Below are positions 37,683 through 46,401 of a stretch of 64,000 nucleotides of DNA, piece by piece. How positions within the stretch are numbered: position 1 is the first letter of the stretch; each line of letters opens with the position of its first letter. The notes under the pieces were generated by a model. That model worked only from the letters and a program-made list of their open reading frames with translations, did no database searches and was not told where the DNA came from. The translations under genes were made by a program, and so were the position numbers. Source of the stretch: Nomia melanderi (taxonomy: Eukaryota > Arthropoda > Insecta > Hymenoptera > Halictidae); assembly GCF_051020985.1 (NCBI RefSeq), contig NC_135010.1:13824001-13888000 (forward strand), in the 5' to 3' direction.

Positions 37683-38160
37683 ATGAGTAAGACAAGGATA
37701 GTACGTGCGTGCGACAAGGATAGAAGATTTTGGTGGCGGGCGACAGTAGCGCCATCTAGCGGACGGGCGTTTTCGAAGCTTTTCCCTATACCCGCAATGA
37801 GTGCGACAAGGACAGAGCTAGTGTGCGACAAGGACAGAGATAGTCTCACTCTAGCCACCTCCTACGAAAAAGCATCTCATCAGTCCCTGGTACCTACTCG
37901 TGAAGCATCAGGACTAAGGAGGTAACCGAAAGTGAGCCATCTAGCGGCGATAGTTAAGAACTAAATGCGACATGTCGACGGAGAAGAAACAAATAAAGCA
38001 GCGAATTTATTAATAACTCGACTACTACGAATAAATTGTTAACGTTTGTAATTTAAGATTATAGAATGGACCTTCCCCTACTTTCTTATGTCACTATCGA
38101 TAGGATTTTGTACCGCGTTAATTATATATTAATTATTATTCGGGACGACGTCATGGTTTA
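37683..38160 (+). mobile_element. single arm of a foldback-like element, left edge of the repeat block
   Basis: About 480 bp recur in the same orientation at 54579-55064 and inverted at about 55380-55848. The element carries several subterminal copies of GTGCGACAAGGACAG and two GCCATCTAGCGG motifs, then an AT-rich inner end. Subterminal tandem repeats in inverted arms are typical of foldback-type elements. No transposase frame is present. The copy at this edge is solo, without its inverted partner. Confidence 0.6.
37749..37762 (-). promoter_or_regulatory. CTCF-like motif
   Basis: GCGCCATCTAGCGG read on the minus strand is CCGCTAGATGGCGC. This matches 13 of 14 positions of the general CTCF consensus CCASYAGRKGGCRS. 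A second copy with one further change lies at 37934-37947. Binding is unproven, and the motif may simply be part of the repeated element. Confidence 0.3.
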
Positions 38161-38189
38161 GCCTTAATGGAAAAGTTGAACAATTGGTT

Positions 38190-38400
38190 GCAGTATGCCT
38201 AGCAATTATCGGGCCAAGAACCGAAAGGGGTCAATTAAGAAAGAAGTCTTTGATTCTAGAATGAGAAAAATCTTAGAGGAAGTTTCTGATTCAACAAGAG
38301 AAAATGAGGACGCGTAGCAAACTGCGATAACAATAGCCAGAAGCATAGTGACCAGTTACGATGCACCCTATCTATCGGACCAGAGGATGACCTATGTACT
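38190..38400 (+). repeat. inverted, diverged fragment of the downstream array module
   Basis: GCAATTATCGGGCCAAGAA, the GAAGT..GATTC hairpin-like pairs and GGACCAGAGGATGACC match the reverse complement of the 46.2-46.44 kb module. A 41-codon frame begins MPSNYRAKNRKGSIKKEV. A related frame, beginning MPSNYRTKKQRVRIKEEV, occurs on the minus strand at 49815-50021. This ties the 3.6-kb duplication and the 8.5-kb array to a common origin. Confidence 0.6.
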
Positions 38401-38760
38401 ATAGTTTTCTAGTTCTCTTGTTCTTTTTCATTTTATATTTTCTACTTAGTCTTAAGAGCTTCACGTTTAGGATTTGTAATTATATATTCAACTGTCTTCG
38501 GAATAATTCATGCATGAACTCAAGGTTCCTGTAATATCGTCGAGCTGTTGTTGATGATGATGATGTCAAGGATGTCGCGACTGAGGTGGGGGACCTTAGT
38601 CTACATAAGCAAAGGTCCCGACAGCAGAGGCATCAGTCCGTCGCGAACTTTTGAACCGTGAGCATCGGAGAGGACTAGTAGACATTCCCGAGGTTGCCTG
38701 GAACCTCCTGGTGCTTCCTGGACCTCTCTGGGCTCCAGTGGCCTACTCCTACCTTCACCC

Positions 38761-38908
38761 CTGACTACCAATGACCACCACTGACCACCACTGACCACCA
38801 CTGACCACCACTGACCACCACTGACCACCACTGACCACCACTGACCACCACTGACCATCACTGACCATCACTGACCATCACTGACCATCACTGACCATCA
38901 CTGACCAT
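38761..38908. repeat. 10-bp minisatellite, CTGACCACCA type
   Basis: About fifteen tandem 10-bp units shift from CTGACCACCA to CTGACCATCA towards the right end. The glycine/tryptophan/serine-type frame on the minus strand is a translation of this repeat. Confidence 0.95.
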
Positions 38909-39014
38909 TCGCGATTCATGCAGATCCATACAGAGCGGTGGTCCCCAACCCATTCTAAGTCATGTACCGATTGCTAACAGCGATCGGTGAGTCGCATGCT
39001 CTTTCTTTTTAACT

Positions 39015-39068
39015 CCAGTCACCGATCATGTCGTAGGACGAATGGTCCGTACCGACACCGGTGACTGG
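39015..39068. ncRNA. hairpin candidate, copy 1
   Basis: CCAGTCACCG at the 5' side pairs perfectly with CGGTGACTGG at the 3' side, and inner GTCG and GGAC segments pair with CGAC and GTCC. The copy at 42602-42655 is unchanged. It is a candidate only, with no promoter or expression evidence. Confidence 0.35.
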
Positions 39069-40542
39069 TAGTACCATTTTAGTAGTTTTTGATTTTGTGA
39101 GTGCAGTGACCTCGGATATGCCTCTCGAGGCATACCCGAGAGTAGTAACATTTTATGGTTTATTTCTTAGATAGGATAGGGTTTTCTTGTACGTCGCGTC
39201 TAACGGTAACTGCAAATATTAGCAACAATGCTTTGACTTTTTATCACATTACAAGTAACGTAATTTTGTAGTTTCGTATATAAGATATAAGACAACCTTT
39301 AACATTGAATATTAAGATAATATGACTGAGAACCTAGTGGTACATTAATTGTAACAATAGGTTCAGTCTAATTTTCGATTCCTACAGTTCGACTAACATA
39401 CAGTCGATTGAAATGATTGATTATTCGCGTTAAAGTTAACTTAATCGCTGAAATATCACAGTAAATATCGTACAAGAAAACATTTCGCGACGGGTAGGTC
39501 TCTGAATCGAAGCAACTACTTGTAAAACATTCTTCTGATATTAGAAACAGTTGCTTCGATAAAGGGATCACCTGAGGATTTTTGGAAATATGTTAAAAGT
39601 TTAAATAGAATCATTCATATTGCTATTTCACTTAGAGTCTCATTTTCTATTAAATTTAGATTTCTCTTATTGTTTTATTGAATATTACAGTAGTAGTGCA
39701 CTAGTACACTCTTCATTTCTAAAGTTAGAGAATAAAATTCTTAATTCTGAGTCAATTAAAGCAATTTTTGAGAACCAAAGAACATTAGTCCGTTAGAAAA
39801 ATCAGAAACTAACATGATTTTATAGCTAGGATTTTCAGGATATTGTTTCCATGTTCATTGCTCGATCTCTCTCACGTGCCCAGGTGCTACTTGGGAGAGT
39901 GAGAGCAATGGGCATGATGATATTGTTGTTATTTAAACATGTGAGCGATTGGCAATGCTAACGTATCATGCCCGACGTATTATTCACTTGTGTGTGTGTG
40001 GTTAGGAAGTGGAAATGCGTCGGGCTTTGTAATATCATAAATGCACTTTATACGTATATATTCCAATTACTGAAAATGAAATAAATAAATTATTTGTGGA
40101 ATATATGCACACTTTTCCTTATTCCCTTACTCAGTAGAGTACGAATATTAACACATTAGAATACTTTGATCGTCCATACGTTTCCAAATGACACAAAGAA
40201 CAGTAAAATTATATTAATTTCAATGAATTGTTCGTGTCAAGTAAAATATATTCTCAAAGATCGTTAGTCATTGCCAATCGATTTCAGGAATTGATAAATT
40301 AGAGTATGAATGTGGTTGTTAGCGAACGTCCCGGGACGTTTTCTCTAGTCGTTAGGTTCTTTCGCACCCGGGTGCATCAGTGACAATCGTGGAATGATGT
40401 GTGTTTGTGAGAATGAGTCTTTTGCTCTTTTTTTAAATATAGCTATAGGTAGGCAGGTAGCATACTTTCTGGAATGAATGTTAGATTTAAGTAGGCAGGG
40501 GCCGGTGCTGGCCGTCGTTTCTGCGCGATGGTCAGTTACCGG

Positions 40543-40627
40543 GGAACTTGAAAAATCGGTTCAAAGTTGATAGCAAAACGGAGCATGCCGTTTGCTGATC
40601 AACCTTGATCTCGACTTTTCAAGTTCC
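40543..40627. ncRNA. 85-nt pre-miRNA-like hairpin, copy 1
   Basis: GGAACTTGAAAA pairs perfectly with TTTTCAAGTTCC. The stem continues inwards through GTTGAT-AGCAAA-CGG against CCG-TTTGCTGATCAAC to a small GAGCATG-type loop, about 38 paired positions with few bulges. Size and shape are like a miRNA precursor or a short hairpin-RNA locus. The second copy (44130-44214) has an A-to-G change that keeps pairing through a G-U wobble. Nothing in the sequence shows whether it is transcribed. Confidence 0.4.
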
Positions 40628-40679
40628 ACATAGATACCGCGGTCGCGATTGGTATTAGGCGCGATTAGGCGAAACGTTC

Positions 40680-40754
40680 GAACTTGCTCGATTGCACTGT
40701 CGAATGGTCGATGGCTGATCCCGAGCCATTGGCCATTCGCTATCGAGCAAGCTC
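40680..40754. ncRNA. second long hairpin beside the 85-nt hairpin, copy 1
   Basis: GAACTTGCTCGAT pairs with ATCGAGCAAGCTC, followed inwards by GAATGG-CGATGGCT against AGCCATTGGCCATTC around a short GATCCCG loop. It starts 53 bp after the 85-nt hairpin, and a third hairpin (ATGGCGCTCCATCT with AGATGGAGCGTCAT) follows at 40845-40880, giving a cluster of three. Confidence 0.35.
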
Positions 40755-41589
40755 AGGGTTTCAGAAACGGCGGACTGCCGAAGAAACGAAGAGGCGTATG
40801 CCGAAGAGGCCCCGACAAAATGTCGCTCAAGAGGGCAACTATTAATGGCGCTCCATCTTAGCATGTAGATGGAGCGTCATTTTATGTTACTACTTTGTCA
40901 CTGCACTCACTTTAGCTTCAGTAGAAATAGTAGTAGTAGTAGAAAAGTAGTTGTAGTTACATCGGGCTGGCCATAGCCGCCCCAACGACCAGCAATGAGC
41001 ATTTCGCGATTTTTAATTAGCGTTGCGAGACAAAGACTACGGTTTGGATTAGAGTTGCGAATGATATAATCGCGATTTCGATTAGAATTGATTTTTATAC
41101 TTGTTTTCTGAAATTACGGTAAAGATAGCATTGCGTATGACAAACATTGATCGCGTTTGACTTTAATACTATCGAATTAAAAGCGCACTTATGTTAACCA
41201 TCACGTACATCTTTTAATTTTGTAATAGCGTTGCGAATAACTAAATAATCGCGTTTGATAGAATACGATGTATTAGATATAATTCTCGTTGATTAAAGTA
41301 CCGTCGCGATCCCGATCGATCGCGTTTTTCTTAGTGTCGCGACACTGACTTTTCGCGTTGCCTTAGAGTTGCGTTATATTAAATGCTCAAACATATGCTG
41401 GAATCATAAGAACCACAGAGCAGTTTGCGTTACTGCGAACGGTGGTTCTCCGCAGCTAAAATAGCTGCACATTATTGCCCGCAACCAACATGGTTGCCCC
41501 GTATTTCGAAATGTAGCGTTGCGTATAATAAAACTGGTGCACGCGAGTTATTCATTTTAAATTAAATAAACTAGAGTTGCTAAATTTCA

Positions 41590-41820
41590 GCTACTAAAAA
41601 CATGAGCGTCGGTGATTGTATTGATAGATTGTTAAACATCAATCATACTGTAATTTATAATTTATGGAAAAGAATAAGGAATTAAATTTTGTAGTTTTAC
41701 TTTGGATTTGTGCTATACATATGTAAAATGTTATATTAACGTAGGGCTAACAATTAAATAATAGACTAAAAAGCCCCCACTATCGCGCGGCTGGCGAGTA
41801 GTGTGTTAATGAAAAAGTCG
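41590..41820. other. spacer between the two 3.6-kb copies
   Basis: AT-rich sequence with no recognised motif. It contains a degenerate continuation of the GTTGCGA-type repeat at its left edge. Confidence 0.4.
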
Positions 41821-41998
41821 AGGTTCGTATAATATCGTCGAGTGCAAACGGTGGAACGAGAAATTGTTTGTAATGTTGACGTCAAGGAGGTCGTTAAGGT
41901 GGGGATCTTCGGCTTTATAAGGACGGTCTTGACAGCAGAGAGCTCAGTTCCTCGCGAACTCTCGAACAGAGAGGATCGGAGAGGACCAGCAGACCCCC

Positions 41999-42390
41999 CT
42001 GGCCTACCCTGGCCTACCCTGGCCTACCCTGGCCTACCCTGGCCTACCCTGGCCTACCCTGGCCTACCCTGGCCTACCCTGGCCTACCCTGGCCTACCCT
42101 GGCCTACCCTGGCCTACCCTGGCCTACCCTGGCCTACCCTGGCCTACCCTGGTCTACCTTGGACATCTCTGGTCTACCTTGGACATCTCTGGTCTACCTT
42201 GGACATCTCTGGTCTACCTTGGACATCTCTGGTCTACCTTGGACATCTCTGGCCTACCCTGGCCTACCCTGGCCTACCCTGGCCTACCCCGGCCTACCCC
42301 GGCCTACCCCGGCCTACCCCGGCCTACCCTGGCCTACCCCGGCCTACCCTGGCCTACCCTGGCCTACCCTGGCCTACCCTGGCCTACCCT
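41999..42390. repeat. 10-bp minisatellite, CTGGCCTACC type, with 20-bp variant block
   Basis: About 39 tandem 10-bp units. The central part (about 42150-42250) is a higher-order 20-bp unit alternating TGGTCTACCT and TGGACATCTC. The right half has CCTACCCCGG variants. Because 10 is not a multiple of 3 and the unit has no stop, all forward frames stay open and give Pro/Leu/Trp/Tyr-rich translations that are not genes. Confidence 0.95.
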
Positions 42391-44129
42391 CGAATACTCT
42401 GGACCTCTCTGGGCATCAGTGGTCTACTCCTACCTTCACTCCAGGGCACTGGTGACCAGTACTGACTAGCACCGATCAGTAGAGAGTAATGCAGATCCAT
42501 GGTGGCCAGTACTGATGGATACCAATGGTCCTGGGATCCCCCTAAGCTATGTACCGATTGCGAACAGCGATCGGTGAGTCGCATGCTCTTTCTTTTTAAC
42601 TCCAGTCACCGATCATGTCGTAGGACGAATGGTCCGTACCGACACCGGTGACTGGTAGTACCATTTTAGTAGTTTTTGATTTTGTGAGTGCAGTGACCTC
42701 GGATATGCCTCTCGAGGCATACCCGAGAGTAGTAACATTTTATGGTTTATTTCTTAGATAGGATAGGGTTTTCTTGTACGCCGCGTTTAACTTTAACTGC
42801 AAATATTAGCAACAATGCTTTGACTTTTTATCACATTACAAGTAACGTAATTTTGTAGTTTCGTATATAAGATATAAGACAACCTTTAACATTGAATATT
42901 AAGATAATATGACTGAGAACCTAGTGGTACATTAATTGTAACAATAGGTTCAGTCTAATTTTCGATTCCTACAGTTCGACTAACATACAGTCGATTGAAA
43001 TGATTGATTATTCGCGTTAAAGTTAACTTAATCGCTGAAATATCACAGTAAATATCGTACAAGAAAACATTTCGCGACGGGTAGGTCTCTGAATCGAAGC
43101 AACTACTTGTAAAACATTCTTCTGATATTAGAAACAGTTGCTTCGATAAAGGGATCACCTGAGGATTTTTGGAAATATGTTAAAAGTTTAAATAGAATCA
43201 TTCATATTGCTATTTCACTTAGAGTCTCATTTTCTATTAAATTTAGATTTCTCTTATTGTTTTATTGAATATTACAGTAGTAGTGCACTAGTACACTCTT
43301 CATTTCTAAAGTTAGAGAATAAAATTCTTAATTCTGAGTCAATTAAAGTAATTTTTGAGAACCAAAGAACATTAGTCCGTTAGAAAAATCAGAAACTAAC
43401 ATGATTTTATAGCTAGGATTTTCAGGATATTGTTTCCATGTTCGTTGCTCGATCTCTCTCAAGTGCCCAGGTGCTACTTGGGAGAGTGAGAGCAATGGGC
43501 ATGATGAAATTGTTATTATTTAAACATGTGAGCGATTGGCAATGCTAACGTATCATGCCCGACGTATTATCCACTTGTGTGTGTGTGGTTAGGAAGTGGA
43601 AATGCGTCGGGCTTTGTAATATCATAAATGCTCTTTATGCGTATATATTCCAGTTACTGTAAATGAAATAAATAAATTGTTTGTGGAATATATACACACT
43701 TTTCCTTATTCCTTTACTCAGTAGAGTACGAATATTAACATATTAGAATACTTTGATCGTCCATACGTTTCCAAATGACACAAAGAACAGTAAAATTATA
43801 TTAATTTCAATGAATTGTTCGTGTCAAGTAAAATATATTCTCAAAGATCGTTAGTCATTGCCAATCGATTTCAGGAATTGATAAATTAGAGTATGAATGT
43901 GGTTGTTAGCGAACGTCCCGGGACGTTTTCTCTAGTCGTTAGGTTCTTTCGCACCCGGGTGCATCAGAGACAATCGTGGAATGATGTGTGTTTGTGAGAA
44001 TGAGTCTTTTGCTCCTTTTTTAAATATAGCTATAGGTAGGCAGGTAGCATACTTTCTGGAATGAATGTTAGATTTAAGTAGGCAGGGGCCGGTGCTGGCC
44101 GTCGTTTCTGCACGATGGTCAGTTACCGG

Positions 44130-44214
44130 GGAACTTGAAAAATCGGTTCAAAGTTGATAGCAAAACGGAGCATGCCGTTTGCTGATCAGCCTTGATCTCG
44201 ACTTTTCAAGTTCC
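44130..44214. ncRNA. 85-nt pre-miRNA-like hairpin, copy 2
   Basis: This is the same hairpin as at 40543-40627, displaced by 3587 bp. One substitution (GATCAACC to GATCAGCC) converts a pair to a wobble and leaves the stem intact. Confidence 0.4.
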
Positions 44215-44513
44215 ACATAGATACCGCGGTTGCGATCGGTATTAGGCGCGATTAGGCGAAACGCTCGAAATTGCTCGATTGCACTGTCGAATGGTCGATG
44301 GCTGATCCCGAGCCATTGGCCATTCGCTATCGAGCAAGCTCAGGGTTTCAGAAACGGCGGACTGCCGAAGAAACGAAGAGGCGTATGCCGAAGAGGCCCC
44401 GACAAAATGTCGCTCAAGAGGGCAACTATTAATGGCGCTCCATCTTAGCATGTAGATGGAGCGTCATTTTATGTTACTACTTTGTCACTGCACTCACTTT
44501 AGCTTCAGTAGAA

Positions 44514-44517
44514 ATAT

Positions 44518-44562
<45 letters not shown>
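44514..44562. repeat. (AGT)n microsatellite, expanded in copy 2
   Basis: About sixteen TAG/AGT triplets occupy the site where copy 1 (about 40930-40946) has only about five, so this is a recent length change after duplication. Confidence 0.9.
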
Positions 44563-45190
44563 AAAAGTAGTTGTAGTTGTATCGGGCTGGCCATAGCCGC
44601 CCCAACGACCAGCAATGAGCATTTCGCGATTTTTAATTAGCGTAGCGAGATAAACATTACGGTTTGGATTAGAGTTGCGAATGATATAATCGCGATTTCG
44701 ATTAATATTAATTTTTATACTTGTCTTTTGAAATTTTCCTAAAAGTAACTTTGCGTATGACAAACACTGATTGCGTTTGATTTTAATACTGTTATATATA
44801 AAGCTCAATTATGTTAACTAACACGTAGTTCTCTTGATTTTGACATAGCGTTGCGATTAATTGAATAAACGCGTTTGAGAGAATGTACTTTATTAGATGT
44901 AATTTTTATTTATTAATGTAGCGTTGCGAAATCAGTAGATCGCGTTCTTCTTAGTGTGGCGACAATAATTTTTCGCGTTGCCTTAGAGTTGCGTTATATT
45001 AAATGCTCAAACATATGCTGGAACCATAAGAACCACAGAGCAGTTTGCTCTACTGCGAACCGTGGTTCTTCGCAGCTAAAATAGTTGCACATTATTGCCC
45101 GCAACCAATATTTGGTTGCCCCCTATTCCGAAATGTAGCGTTGCGTGTTATAAAACTGGTGCACGCGAGTTATTCATTTTAAATTAAATA

Positions 45191-45430
45191 AGTTAGAGTT
45201 GCGATCAATACTGAAACCCTCGCGTTTTTATTTTATTGTGAAATTTGTAAAGTAGCGTTGCGATTAATCATACCTTTCGCGTTTCTTATTGAGATCTTTG
45301 CATATTTTATTAATCGGCGCGGCGAACAGTAATGCACCTTTCGCGTTCATTATTTAAAGATTTGTAAATTCCGTAAATTAGTGTTGCGAAAGAAAAGGGC
45401 CACTCTCGCGACTTTTATTGCACGTATAAT
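45191..45430. repeat. tandem GTTGCGA...TCGCG units
   Basis: Units of roughly 65-75 bp start with AGCGTTGCGA-like and continue to TCGCGTTT-like motifs. They lie at about 45197, 45252, 45319 and 45380, and continue a series that also runs through 41.02-41.6 and 44.64-45.19 kb. Confidence 0.6.
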
Positions 45431-45780
45431 ATCACAGAGTGGACAGTCCCATTTTTTAAACATCCCCCCTTCTATTCAGCTTCATGTAATTGAACAAAAT
45501 TTACTGTCTGATCAAGTGAGTTTCTGTTTCAGAGGAATTTGAATATTTTCATTCCTTACATTATATTCATTCACTAATCGAAGTAGACAATTTCTGTTAC
45601 TGTTCCTTTCCCTTCTTCTACTCATTTGTTTCAGCTTTAATTCTAATCTATTTTTAATTCAATTTTATACTAATGTCATTTTATCATCGACACATTATTA
45701 ATGTATGCCTACATTATTACATTACATACAGTATGCTTACATTATTAATGTATTAACTGCGATAGGAATCAGTGCGTTAT
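45431..45780. other. AT-rich spacer between the duplication and the array
   Basis: No gene or clear repeat is visible. ATTACATT and CATTATTAATGTAT-type short repeats occur near 45.70 kb. Confidence 0.4.
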
Positions 45781-45832
45781 ATATAAGCGCGTTAACAATA
45801 AGTGCATTAAATAAAAGATTTCGATGTAGAAA

Positions 45833-45969
45833 GGGAGGTCGGTGGAATTGAATTTCCACCCACCTCCCAGGGTCTCCTCGCAGCAACCTCCACGTGGTAG
45901 ACCTGGAAACTAGCAGCATCGTCGATAGAGTAGTTCCTATCGAGGATGCTGCTAGGCCAATGGCTGCGA
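45833..45969. ncRNA. array core 1, representative structured module
   Basis: Three stems are visible. GGGAGGT-C-GGTGGAA pairs with TTCCACC-C-ACCTCCC. CTAGCAGCATC pairs with GATGCTGCTAG around an inner CGATAG/CTATCG stem (45910-45955). An outer TCGCAGC pairs with GCTGCGA. CAGGGTCT can also pair with AGACCTGG, giving a compact multi-stem fold of about 135 nt. The same elements recur in the other cores. Strand and transcription are unknown; a structured RNA, a hairpin siRNA source and a DNA cruciform repeat are all possible. Confidence 0.45.
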
Positions 45970-46376
45970 AATTTTGTTAAATATGTCGAGTAGTTATTCT
46001 TTAGATTCATTTGCTTTCGCCTGTTTCTCGTTTTACTCCGGTTCACTTAGCCATGCACGCAAGTGAATCGGCCGCGTGTCAGGTCAGTCAGCGCTACAGT
46101 GTTGTAACTCGATGCGACCGATTCAAAGGGTTATGATGGTGGGGTCCGGTTTGTACCCCGTGGGAAGGGATGCTAGTTGTCCTGTGCCCATCAAAGCCAG
46201 AATCGTCACGGAGATCCCAGCAATGGGTGAACGTTGGCGCCGGTGGAGATCATCCTCTGTCCTGGAGATGAGGAAGCATCGGACCTCAACACTGTAGTTC
46301 TGCCTGGGTTGCTCGCGGTTTGCTCGCGCACCCTTCCTTTTGATCAGGGACTTCTTCTCTGATTTCTTTAATTGTC

Positions 46377-46401
46377 GAATCGAGGACTTCCTCCTCGATT
46401 C
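46377..46401. ncRNA. CTTCC-loop hairpin, one of about a dozen covarying copies
   Basis: GAATCGAGGA and TCCTCGATTC form a perfect 10-bp stem around a 5-nt loop. Related hairpins lie at 47204-47228, 48818-48842, 48967-48991, 49166-49190, 49960-49984, 51611-51635 and near 53378, with matched changes on both arms. A sister hairpin, AATCAGAGA...TCTCTGATT, usually sits about 30 bp before it. Confidence 0.45.

Larger units (their letters stand above)
38530..41590. repeat. 3.6-kb tandem duplication, copy 1
   Basis: From about 38960 to 41580 this is nearly identical to 42545-45190 at an offset of 3587 bp. The 5' part (38530-38955) corresponds more loosely to 41820-42544 and contains a different minisatellite. 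There is no protein gene. The unit contains many perfect or near-perfect short inverted repeats at 38966-38988, 39015-39068, 39111-39140, 39856-39910, 39910-39973, 39971-40024, 40325-40340, 40364-40375, 40543-40627, 40680-40754, 40845-40880 and 41409-41497. Orientation and transcription are unknown. Confidence 0.85.
41820..45190. repeat. 3.6-kb tandem duplication, copy 2
   Basis: From 42545 onwards this matches copy 1 at an offset of 3587 bp, with scattered substitutions. All the inverted repeats of copy 1 recur. The 5' part shares ATATCGTCGAG, GACAGCAGAG and ATCGGAGAGGACCAGCAGAC-like segments with copy 1 but carries a different 10-bp minisatellite. Past 45190 only copy 2 extends, through further GTTGCGA-type units to 45.43 kb. 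Confidence 0.85.

Noticed and set aside
39368..39571. 67-residue minus frame repeated at 42955
   Set aside because: The identity reflects the 3587-bp duplication; the AT-rich sequence shows no coding signature.
41842..42465. 207-residue Pro/Leu/Trp/Tyr-rich open frame
   Set aside because: It is a translation of the CTGGCCTACC minisatellite. All forward frames are open because the unit has no stop and 10 is not a multiple of 3.
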